Below are positions 26,522 through 37,779 of a stretch of DNA of 38,410 nucleotides, piece after piece. Both the position numbers and the translations under genes were made by a program. Under the pieces are notes generated by a model. The model worked only from the letters and a program-made list of their open reading frames with translations, was not told the origin of the DNA and searched no databases. This DNA is from Chloroflexota bacterium (GTDB lineage Bacteria > Chloroflexota > Anaerolineae > Promineifilales > Promineifilaceae): positions 1 to 38,410 of the forward strand of contig JAGNBF010000075.1 of NCBI GenBank assembly GCA_018004935.1, given 5' to 3'. Each line of letters opens with the position of its first letter. The first letter of the stretch is position 1.

Positions 26522-27637
26522 ATGAAGAAAGGTTTAGCAGTTTTGTTTCTTTTATTGTCAATCACGGCATTTTTGGTGGCCTGTGGGGGTACAGAAGCCA
26601 ACAATTCAGCCAATAACACCGCTAACACAGCGGAAGAAGTAACCGAAACGGTCGCCCTGGATGAGTTCGATGCAAGTATGCTCTCATCATTTGCGGCCCT
26701 GCCTGAAGTTGTCGAGCCAACAGCCTATGAACTTAATGATGAAATGATCACATTGGGTCGTATGTTGTTTTATGAAACGCGTATTTCCATTAGCCAGGAA
26801 ATTGCCTGTAACAGTTGTCACCTGCTCGATAACTATGGCGTAGATGGTCTGCAATTCTCCCTGGGGCATGATGGTAAACCGGTTGGCCGGAATTCACCGA
26901 CCGTCTACAATGCGGCTTTGCATGTTGCGCAATTCTGGGATGGTCGCGCCGCTGATGTGGAAGCTCAGGCTCAGGGTCCCATCCTCGCTTCTGGGGAAAT
27001 GGGTATGCCCGATCCCGAATATGTGATCACCGTTCTGAAAACCATTCCTGGCTATTTGCCGTTGTTCGAAGCCGCCTTCCCGGGTGAAGCCGATCCCATC
27101 AATTACGACAATGTGGGTCGGGCCATTGGTGCTTTTGAGCGTTACCTGGTGACCCCTGGCAGTTTTGATGCCTTTGTCGCTGGCGACGAATCTGCTTTGA
27201 ATGAGCAAGAAACGCGTGGTTTTGCCTTGTTTGTGAATATCGGTTGCCCCTCTTGCCACTACGGCCCGGCTGTGGGTGGTGAGAAGTACGCCGTCTTGGG
27301 TCAAGTTGAACCCTATCCTGGTCTGACTGACGAAGGCCGGTTTGTTGTTACCGGGGATGAAGCCGATAAATTTGCTTTTAAGGTTCCCAGCCTGCGGAAT
27401 ATTGCCGAAACTGGTCCCTATCTCCACAATGGTAGTATTACTACATTGGAAGAGATGGTGACTTTGATGGCAAAACATCAACTGGGTAAGGAATTAACTG
27501 ACGCTCAGGTTACGGATATTGTGGCCTTCTTAAATGCTTTAACCGGTGAAGTAGATGTTGATTACATCGCCGTGCCCGAATTTCCAGAAAGCGGTCCAGA
27601 CACCCCTGGCCCGTATGAGGCAGAAGCGACCAATTAA
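26522..27637 (+). CDS. Di-heme cytochrome c peroxidase / MauG-like lipoprotein
   Basis: 371 residues. A lipoprotein signal (MKKGLAVLFLLLSITAFLVAC, lipidated Cys21) is followed by a Thr/Asn/Ala-rich linker, then two heme c sites: C96-N-S-C-H100 and C242-P-S-C-H246. FEATURES such as GRMLFYETRIS, WDGRAADVEAQAQGP and KVPSLRNIAETGPYLHNGSITTLEE are typical of bacterial di-heme peroxidases (CcpA) and MauG relatives. It reduces H2O2 or oxidises an external partner outside the membrane. GGAGGAG precedes ATG 26522. A strong terminator follows at 27817. The gene contains none of the GCGGCCGC palindromes found in nearly all other long genes here. Confidence 0.93.
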   Translation: MKKGLAVLFLLLSITAFLVACGGTEANNSANNTANTAEEVTETVALDEFDASMLSSFAALPEVVEPTAYELNDEMITLGRMLFYETRISISQEIACNSCHLLDNYGVDGLQFSLGHDGKPVGRNSPTVYNAALHVAQFWDGRAADVEAQAQGPILASGEMGMPDPEYVITVLKTIPGYLPLFEAAFPGEADPINYDNVGRAIGAFERYLVTPGSFDAFVAGDESALNEQETRGFALFVNIGCPSCHYGPAVGGEKYAVLGQVEPYPGLTDEGRFVVTGDEADKFAFKVPSLRNIAETGPYLHNGSITTLEEMVTLMAKHQLGKELTDAQVTDIVAFLNALTGEVDVDYIAVPEFPESGPDTPGPYEAEATN

Positions 27638-27816
27638 CAATTGGATGACCGCAGACCCAGGTTGAGTATGTCTGGCCTGGGTCTGTATGGGTGATCCTGT
27701 GGGAATATTCGATGAATGGGTACTTTTTGTGGTAAATGAAAAAGGCGACGACTAGAGAGCAGAACATGAATTTCCCCATGATGATGCTGTTTTCTGGGGA
27801 TCACGCCATTGGTAAT

Positions 27817-27846
27817 AAAAACGCCCATCTTCGGATGGGCGTTTTT
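27817..27846 (+). terminator. Intrinsic terminator after the cytochrome c peroxidase gene
   Basis: A 13-bp stem (AAAAACGCCCATC with GATGGGCGTTTTT) capped by a TTCG tetraloop ends in a T run. An additional hairpin (CAGACCCAGG 27652-27661 with CCTGGGTCTG 27676-27685) lies closer to the stop but lacks a T run. Confidence 0.92.
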
Positions 27847-27970
27847 ATACTGTCAAAGGGCATACTCTGACATTTTTTCGCCCTGTCGCCGTCTCACTTT
27901 ATCGTCGTGTTGGGTTTATCCAAGGCCACCCCCACCCCTAACCCCGCCCCCAGGGGCGGGGAACTATTTT

Positions 27971-28010
27971 CGGCGCGGTTTGGCGAGCGTCCGCTCGCCA
28001 AACCGCGCCG
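27971..28010. repeat. 40-bp near-perfect palindrome
   Basis: CGGCGCGGTTTGGCGAGCG (27971-27989) pairs perfectly with 27992-28010 across a 2-base centre. It lies in the 570-base gap between the peroxidase terminator and the MsrP-like gene, next to a C-rich tract with GCCCCCAGGGGCGGGG. No gene lies in this gap. Confidence 0.85.
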
Positions 28011-28236
28011 GTAGGTTTCTCCCCCCTTCCCTCTGGGATCAAAGGGGGATGGGTCTTCAGTCCAAATCTACCAATCTGTTGCCGCTAACAAAATGGCACT
28101 TTATGACCGTGGTAAGTATATACTGGCAGAAGAGAGGGGTGAGGGTTCAGTTCTTTTGGAGAAGTTGAACTTTTCGCCCGACTGAACGCTTACACTTCTT
28201 GACTGAATGATTACAGAGAGGGTAAATAAAACTGCT

Positions 28237-29178
28237 ATGTTTATCAAAAAACAAAGTGACATTGCCATCCCTTCGTCCGAGATAACTCCGGAGTCTGTTT
28301 ATTTGAACCGGCGCCAGTTTATGAAAGGCGCGGCCGCGTTGTCGGTTACTACTTTGATTGCGGCCGCGTGTCGTTCTCGCAACGACACCCCGTCGGGTAC
28401 ACCCTCAACCCCAGCCCCCCCTGAAGATGTCCTCACGCCGGAAGAAGATGTAACCGGCTACACCAACTTCTATGAATTCTCTACCGATAAAGAGGCTGTT
28501 GTTATGGCCGCCCAGGGTTTTCGGACTTCTCCCTGGGAAGTGGAAGTGGGGGGATTGGTGCGTCATCCTGGTATCTACAATGTGGATGATCTACAAACTC
28601 AATTTGACCAGGAAGAGCGTATCTACCGCCTGCGCTGTGTTGAAGGTTGGTCTATGGTAATTCCCTGGTTGGGTTTTCCCTTGAAGAAACTGTTGGAGAA
28701 GGTTGAACCCCTGACCACGGCCAAACACGTCCGCTTTGAAACACTCTATGAACCTGAACTCATGTCTGGTCAGCAAAGTGACTGGTACGAATGGCCGTAT
28801 GTGGAAGGGTTGCGCCTGGATGAAGCCATGAACGATCTCACACTCCTGGCCACAGGTCTTTATGGCAAAGCGTTATTGCCGCAAAATGGTGCGCCTCTTC
28901 GTCTGGTTGTTCCCTGGAAATATGGGTTCAAAAGCATCAAGTCTGTTGTCAAAATTGAACTGGTAGATTATCAGCCTACTTCTCTGTGGATGTCGGCTTC
29001 GTCTGAAGAATATGGCTACTATGCCAACGTGAATCCGCAAGTACCCCATCCGCGCTGGTCACAGGCCACGGAACGGCGCATTGGCGAACTCAGTCGCCGC
29101 AAAACAATGCTCTTTAACGGGTATGAGGAGCAGGTCGCTTATTTGTATGAGGGGATGGATTTGGCCGTCAATTTCTAA
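28237..29178 (+). CDS. msrP: MsrP/YedY-like molybdopterin-dependent oxidoreductase with Tat signal
   Basis: 313 residues. A Tat signal has Arg25-Arg26 (NRRQFMKG) and a hydrophobic run GAAALSVTTLIAAAC. The sulfite-oxidase-fold core includes RLRCVEGWSMVIPWLGFPL with Mo ligand Cys134, PLRLVVPWKYGFKSIKS, and HPRWSQATERRIG. MsrP reduces methionine sulfoxide in exported proteins. It normally takes electrons from the heme membrane protein MsrQ, which is not encoded nearby. ATG 28237 is preferred because it gives the usual MsrP N terminus; ATG 28207 is an alternative. Two palindromes (28330 and 28360) encode both Ala runs of the signal peptide. It could instead act on another S- or N-oxide. Confidence 0.9.
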   Translation: MFIKKQSDIAIPSSEITPESVYLNRRQFMKGAAALSVTTLIAAACRSRNDTPSGTPSTPAPPEDVLTPEEDVTGYTNFYEFSTDKEAVVMAAQGFRTSPWEVEVGGLVRHPGIYNVDDLQTQFDQEERIYRLRCVEGWSMVIPWLGFPLKKLLEKVEPLTTAKHVRFETLYEPELMSGQQSDWYEWPYVEGLRLDEAMNDLTLLATGLYGKALLPQNGAPLRLVVPWKYGFKSIKSVVKIELVDYQPTSLWMSASSEEYGYYANVNPQVPHPRWSQATERRIGELSRRKTMLFNGYEEQVAYLYEGMDLAVNF

Positions 29179-29211
29179 TTTTTTAAGTGTTTTGTTTTTT
29201 AAATCGTTGAC

Positions 29212-30315
29212 TTAACGGCGCAGTTCTTGCCAGGTGGCAAATGCCTGGGCGAAACTGGTTGCCAGGTCGGGGGTGGGGGCATCCAGGATGACTTCTGGTT
29301 TACCGGCAGGGGGTAGACCATGAGGGTAGCGCATGGTGATTCGGCTGAACACGCCCGCGCCATGTCCAATGTAACATTCCGGGGCGGGCAGGTGGACGGT
29401 GAACGAATCGGCCAGACCCAAACGCACGAGAATCGCATCGGCGGCTGTTTGGCCCTGGGCCGCGGCCGCGCCCGCCGCTCGTGGGTAAGGGGTCTTTGCC
29501 GCATCTCCAATCACAAACAAACCCGGTTCATCCGTTTCGTACCCTGCCCCCACTGGCACGAATACTCCTTCACCTGGTAAATGGCGCAATAAGGGTGAGC
29601 GTATATGAGGCGGAACGATTAACGCCAGATCATGTGCCACCCTTTTGCCATCTTGCGCCACCCATTGAGTCGCGTCTGCTTCACTCCATTGGGGAACAAA
29701 GCTGGTATGAACGGTGACACCGGCGGCCGCAGATGCCGTTAGTAAAAACTCCGGTACACCCTGCCCAATTACGGCTAATGGTTTTTCTTCTGGGGTGGTC
29801 AGGATTACCTGGACGGGCCGACTGTGGCTCCGGTAATAGTCGGCTAACTGCATCGCCAGGCTGAACGGTGCAGGTGGACAGCGATAAGGTAAACCGGAAA
29901 TAGCGACCACGACGGTGCCTTGAGTCAGGGAGGTGATGGCAGGCATCGCGGCCGCGGCGGTGGTGGGACTCCAAAAGGCAAAGCGGTTAGCGGCGGTGGG
30001 GATGGCGTCCAGAGTCAGACCCGGTGCGGCAATGACCGCATCGGCGGCGATAGACACCCCCTCTACAACTACACCCATACCAGAGACAGAGTGGGCTTCA
30101 CCTGCCTGCACCTGGATACCTGGTTTTACTAACGGCTGTTGCCAATGGTGGAGTGGTTGTTGCCCTAAAGCGGTGGATAGCGTGCCGGGTAGGAATTCGG
30201 CTACTCCCCCCCGTTCTACAAGGATAATTTCGATTTGTGTGGCGGCCCGGGTCTGGAGACGGTTCGCGGCCGCAATGCCCCCTGGCCCAGCTCCTACAAT
30301 GATGACGCGTTTCAT
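29212..30315 (-). CDS. SQR/flavocytochrome c-like FAD-dependent oxidoreductase
   Basis: 367 residues. VIIVGAGPGGIAAANRL is the FAD site, ISGLPYRCPPAPFSLA (Cys146) is the motif shared by SQR/FCSD-type flavoproteins, and GLFVIGDAAKTPYPRAAGAAAAQGQ is the second FAD motif. The conserved pair of SQR redox cysteines is not complete, so the substrate is uncertain: sulfide, another sulfur species, or a quinone/NADH-type role. The start overlaps the TlpA-like stop by four bases (ATGA), so the two are translationally coupled. The gene converges on msrP with a 33-base gap. Palindromes lie at 29462, 29723, 29948 and 30266, the highest density per gene here. Confidence 0.85.
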   Translation of the reverse strand: MKRVIIVGAGPGGIAAANRLQTRAATQIEIILVERGGVAEFLPGTLSTALGQQPLHHWQQPLVKPGIQVQAGEAHSVSGMGVVVEGVSIAADAVIAAPGLTLDAIPTAANRFAFWSPTTAAAAMPAITSLTQGTVVVAISGLPYRCPPAPFSLAMQLADYYRSHSRPVQVILTTPEEKPLAVIGQGVPEFLLTASAAAGVTVHTSFVPQWSEADATQWVAQDGKRVAHDLALIVPPHIRSPLLRHLPGEGVFVPVGAGYETDEPGLFVIGDAAKTPYPRAAGAAAAQGQTAADAILVRLGLADSFTVHLPAPECYIGHGAGVFSRITMRYPHGLPPAGKPEVILDAPTPDLATSFAQAFATWQELRR

Positions 30316-30893
30316 AATAATGGTCTCACAATCGTTTCCAAATCTTCCGGTGTAATTTGCCCTTGGTGGATGGTATCAATATTGCCATTCCGGTCCAGAA
30401 CAAAGGTGGAGGGAAAACTACGTACCCCATACGCTCGAATGGCCTGTCCGTAAAGATCAGGAATCACGGGGAACGTAAAACCGGATTCCGTAATGAAAGC
30501 GTTGATTGTGTCGTGATCTTCCTGAGCATTGACAGCCAGCACAACCAATCCTTCGGCTTTGTGGGCCTCATAAACGGCCTGGATGCCCGGCATTTCGGCC
30601 CGGCAGGGGGGACACCAGGTGGCCCAAAAGTTGATGACAACCACATTACCCGCGTAATCAGCCAATGACACGTCATTGCCCTTGAGGGTTTGAAGCTGGA
30701 AATCGGGAGCCGGGGAGCCTATGGCCGCAAGCCCGGATCCTTCACTATCACTGGCAGATAAACTTAACCCTAACCATAACCCGATACCGGAAATGACAAG
30801 AACCACACCAATCCACAAGAAGGTATGGGGATGCATGCCGTTGCGGCGTCGTGTTCGTTGTTGGCGGGAGCGGTTAAGGAGGGATGGATTCAT
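30312..30893 (-). CDS. TlpA/ResA-like membrane-anchored thioredoxin
   Basis: 193 residues: a basic N terminus (RSRQQRTRRRNG), one membrane anchor (about 25-46), and a thioredoxin fold with FWATWCPPCRAEMPG (Cys94, Cys97) and the cis-Pro motif SFPSTFVLD. Such proteins reduce disulfides outside the membrane, often for cytochrome c or cupredoxin maturation. AAGGAG precedes ATG 30893; Met20 is an alternative start. It is coupled to the following flavoprotein. It may serve the heme c lipoprotein nearby or deliver electrons to sulfur compounds (inference). Confidence 0.93.
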   Translation of the reverse strand: MNPSLLNRSRQQRTRRRNGMHPHTFLWIGVVLVISGIGLWLGLSLSASDSEGSGLAAIGSPAPDFQLQTLKGNDVSLADYAGNVVVINFWATWCPPCRAEMPGIQAVYEAHKAEGLVVLAVNAQEDHDTINAFITESGFTFPVIPDLYGQAIRAYGVRSFPSTFVLDRNGNIDTIHQGQITPEDLETIVRPLL

Positions 30894-30980
30894 AGTGAAC
30901 TCCTTGTATTTAACATCTCTGGTTTGTCGCGCTACCGCTCCTTATCCTAAGGGTTCGTAAAAATATAACTTCCCCGTTCA

Positions 30981-31013
30981 GACCTGACAGGTTTTCCGAA
31001 AACCTGTCAGGTC
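30981..31013. repeat. Perfect 15-bp stem-loop
   Basis: GACCTGACAGGTTTT (30981-30995) pairs perfectly with 30999-31013 around CCG. It lies between divergent genes (thioredoxin, - ; rhodanese, +). It has no T run on the relevant strand, so a repeat or structural role is more likely than termination. Confidence 0.8.
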
Positions 31014-31154
31014 TTGAGGGAACTTAATCTTTTATGGACCCTAACCTTGCCCACCAGGGCGAGGGAATCAGCGCCGTTCTCTCTGGGAGGGAACTGTACT
31101 GGGGAAGGGGCGGAATGATTACGCTGGGTTTAATGCTAAGGATAAATAACGGAT

Positions 31155-31275
31155 CTTTCGGAATTCGTGGGGTGCGGCTAGATGTAGGGGTGGGCCTTGT
31201 GCCTACCCCGCCGAGGGCAACCACAAGGGTTGTCCCTACAGATGGGGTCAATCCCCTGAAATCCCAAAGACCCTA
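31155..31275 (-). repeat. ~115-bp interspersed element, copy 2 (inverted)
   Basis: Reverse complement of the element at 4365-4478, from TCTTTCGGAATTCG to CAAAGACCC, with a few substitutions and short indels (a longer loop near 31200). Confidence 0.8.
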
Positions 31276-31352
31276 AATAACTTGTTCGCTAGGAGTAGCA
31301 CGGTCAGGAAACCGGCCACAGCAAATCGCTAAGTTAATTGCGAACGATTGCT
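31271..31352 (+). repeat. CCGGCCACAGC interspersed repeat, copy 4
   Basis: Core CGGTCAGGAAACCGGCCACAGCAAA with AATAACTT to the left and GCGAACGATTGC to the right. It directly abuts the end of the ~115-bp element. A palindrome GCGGCCGC follows at 31370, one of only two outside genes. Confidence 0.75.
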
Positions 31353-31409
31353 AACTACTTAGATGTAACGCGGCCGCAGATGTGACATATTCAGGCATTG
31401 TTTTTGCCC

Positions 31410-31462
31410 TTACATAATTCTTACCCAATCTTCGTCTAACATTTACTCCTCACCGCTACAAT
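31410..31462 (+). promoter_or_regulatory. Predicted regulated promoter of the rhodanese-SulP operon
   Basis: TTAC at 31410, 31421 and 31443 are in 11-base phase. The -10 TACAAT (31457-31462) sits in TCACCGCTACAAT. The distance from the second TTAC to the -10 is 36 bases, against 37 at the 23624-23677 promoter, where TCACCGCTAGAAT is used. No good -35 is seen, which suits an activator-dependent promoter. Confidence 0.55.
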
Positions 31463-31469
31463 TCCGTAC

Positions 31470-31487
31470 TTGTGAGATAATTCACAA
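31470..31487. promoter_or_regulatory. Perfect palindromic operator TTGTGA-N6-TCACAA (CRP/FNR-type)
   Basis: TTGTGAGATAATTCACAA is a perfect inverted repeat matching TGTGA-N6-TCACA. It starts about 8 bases after the predicted -10, thus covering the transcription start and early transcript, a position expected for repression. No CRP/FNR-family gene lies in the window. Confidence 0.65.
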
Positions 31488-31554
31488 TTGTCTATTTGCT
31501 AAGCCCCACCCACATCAAGTAAAAGGGAAGGGGTGAGTCAGAACGAGGAGCATT

Positions 31555-31902
31555 ATGTTCAAAGCTTTATTCCAATCACATAAATCTACCGTTAAACAAA
31601 TGGCGCCCGCCGAGTTACAGGGTCTTATTAAGGCGAAAGACCCGGTTGTGACGTTGGATGTGCGTAGTCCGGAAGAGTATGCCCGTGAAGGACACATTGC
31701 TGGCGCACGCCTTATGCCATTACCGGTGGTAGCGGCACGCAGTAATGAACTGCCCCGTGATGTACCTATTGTCTGCGTGTGCCGTTCTGGGTCACGGAGC
31801 CAGGTAGCCTGTGAATCATTGCGCCAACAAGGCTTCACTAATGTAAGCAATATGTCTGGGGGAATGTTGGCCTGGCGGCGTGCCGGTTTCCCTGTTAAGT
31901 AA
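31555..31902 (+). CDS. Single-domain rhodanese sulfurtransferase
   Basis: 115 residues with one rhodanese domain: LDVRSPEEYAREGHIAGARLMP and the active loop CVCRSGSRSQ (catalytic Cys76), ending MSGGMLAWRRAGFPV. It moves sulfane sulfur between thiols or to cyanide or sulfite. GAGGAG precedes ATG 31555. Its stop is followed immediately by the SulP ribosome site (TAAGGAG), so the two form an operon. The domain resembles the rhodanese fused to the other SulP (9719-11875). Confidence 0.94.
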   Translation: MFKALFQSHKSTVKQMAPAELQGLIKAKDPVVTLDVRSPEEYAREGHIAGARLMPLPVVAARSNELPRDVPIVCVCRSGSRSQVACESLRQQGFTNVSNMSGGMLAWRRAGFPVK

Positions 31903-31914
31903 GGAGTGTACCAG

Positions 31915-33680
31915 ATGACCTCATCAGCCCCTGTCTTGCCCGGTAAAACAAAACGATTTCAGTTGCGGGATGTTCTCCCTGTTTGGGGTTGGGCACGTAC
32001 CTACAAACGGGGTGACCTGGTGGGGGATGTAATGGCTGGTCTCATCGTCACGGTGATGCTGGTTCCCCAGAGTATGGCCTATGCTCTGTTGGCGGGGTTA
32101 CCCCCCCAGGTGGGGCTGTATGCCAGTATTTTGCCTCTGGTCTTATATGGGTTATTGGGAACGAGTCGGGCGTTGGCTGTGGGGCCGGTGGCGATTGTTT
32201 CCTTGCTTGTGGTTTCTGGTGTCAGTCCATTGGCCGAGCCGGGGAGCGTTCAGTATGGGCAATTGGTGCTGACGCTGGCCTTTCTGGTGGCGCTTATCCA
32301 GGTGGGCATGGGGTTGGTGCGGCTGGGCTTTCTGGTCAACTTTATGAGCCACCCGGTATTATCTGGTTTTACCAGCGCGGCCGCGCTGGTTATCGGCTTT
32401 AGTCAACTCAAACACCTGCTCGGCCTCAGCATACCCAATCTGGATTTCTTCCCCCTGGTCTGGTATGCCCTCAGCCACTTGAGCGAGACAAATCTCATCA
32501 CCTTTGCTCTCGGTGGTAGTGGCATTCTTGTTTTGCTTTATTTTCGTTATGGCCTGGGAACCCATCTACAACGATTTGGTTTGCGGGCAAACCTGGCCCT
32601 GCCTCTCAGCAAAAGTGCCCCTTTGGTTATTGTCTTGCTGGGAACCATTCTCGTGTGGGCTTTGCATTTGGATGAAGTCGCCGGGGTCAAAATTGTGGGC
32701 AGTGTGCCCGCCGGTTTACCCCAGATCACTTTTCCGCAACTGGATCTAAGCGTCTGGCAGGCGTTGTTACCGACGGCTCTGGTGATAAGTTTTGTGGGTT
32801 ATATGGAGAGTATCGCCGTGGCTAAATCCTTAGCCAGCAAACGGCGACAAAAGGTAGTCGCCAATCAAGAACTGATTGCTCTGGGGATTGCTAATCTGGG
32901 GGCCACATTTAGTGGTGGTTATCCAGTAACCGGTGGTTTTAGCCGGTCGGTAGTTAATTTTGATGCTGGGGCCAATACAGGCCTGGCTTCGATGATAACG
33001 GCTGGTTTGATTGCGCTGACGGTGATTTTTCTGACCCCGCTCTTTTACTTCTTGCCGCAGGCGGTTTTGGCGGCCATTGTTATTGTGGCCGTAGCGGGAC
33101 TCATTGACCTGGGCACGTTTCGGCATATCTGGCGCTACAATCGGGCCGATGCCATCTCTTATGGGGTCACTTTTCTGGCCGTACTTTTGTTTGATGTGGA
33201 AATAGGTATATTGATTGGCGTCGTGACGGCCATCTTGTTTTTTGTATATCGCACCAGTACACCTCATGTGGCGGTTGTGGGGCGGGTGGGGGAGAGCGAG
33301 ATTTACCGTAATGTGTTGCGCCATGAGGTGCAATGCTGGCCTCAGGTGGTCGCTGTGCGTATTGATGAAAGCCTTTATTTCGCCAATACCAAATTTTTGG
33401 AAGAGACCGTTTTAGGGTTGATTGTCGAGCAACCTGAGGTCGAACATTTCGTTTTGATTGGTTCAGCCATTAACTTCATAGATGCCAGTGCCCTGGAAAC
33501 TTTGGAAGCCTTACAGCGCCAGTTAAAAGACGCAGGTGTGGCGTTTCATCTGGCGGCGATTAAAGGGCCGGTGATGGATCGGTTAGAATTGATTGGTTTT
33601 GTGGATCATATTGGCCGCGGCCGCATTCATATGAGCACCCATGAGGCGATGAAGGCGATTGGTGTTTTGGATGAGGACGG

Positions 33681-33687
<7 letters not shown>
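31915..33687 (+). CDS. SulP-family anion transporter with STAS domain
   Basis: 590 residues. The SulP membrane domain (about 20-420; GDVMAGLIVTVMLVPQSMAYALLAGLPPQVGLYASILP, GGYPVTGGFSRSVVNFDAGA) is followed by a STAS domain (about 450-570; INFIDASALETLEALQRQL). It moves sulfate or a related anion. ATG 31915 lies 8 bases after AAGGAG; GTG 31906 would overlap that site and is rejected. Its last 7 bases overlap the end of the convergent hybrid-kinase gene. Palindromes at 32377 and 33617. Confidence 0.93.
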
Positions 33688-37553
<3,866 letters not shown>

Positions 37554-37606
37554 CGTTTATTGCCTCAAACGTAACCGTTCAGTTGGGGTAATTCATCTGC
37601 CAGCTC

Positions 37607-37708
37607 GCCCGGTGGTTTTACGACCGGGCTATCGTAACAAAGGCTGTTGGTCTGGCGTTTTAGCCTGTAGGGCTTCGTCTATTTAGCCCGGCGGTCAAAC
37701 CGCCGGGC
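37607..37708. repeat. Two hairpins between hybrid-kinase genes
   Basis: GCCCGGT (37607-37613) pairs with ACCGGGC (37623-37629), and GCCCGGCGGT (37686-37695) pairs with ACCGCCGGGC (37699-37708, loop CAA). They are flanked by CTGAANNNTTAC motifs in opposite orientations (37571-37582 and 37716-37727), so the block 37571-37727 looks like one repeat element. Confidence 0.7.
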
Positions 37709-37779
37709 GGGGTAACTGAACGCTTACCCTCAAATGGGGTATTGTGAACGGACATTACGCACCAGCTTCTGTGGCTGAC

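Noticed and set aside
27652-27685. Main terminator of the peroxidase gene
   Set aside because: A 10-bp stem with a 14-base loop but no T run; the 27817-27846 hairpin is a much better terminator.
28100-28124. Promoter for the MsrP-like gene with -10 TATACT (28119-28124)
   Set aside because: The -10 is fair, but no -35 at suitable spacing was found, so it is not listed as a feature.
31470-31487. lac-operator-like site
   Set aside because: The half-sites resemble the ideal lac operator, but the spacing is 6 bases between TGTGA and TCACA, which fits the CRP/FNR family and not LacI.
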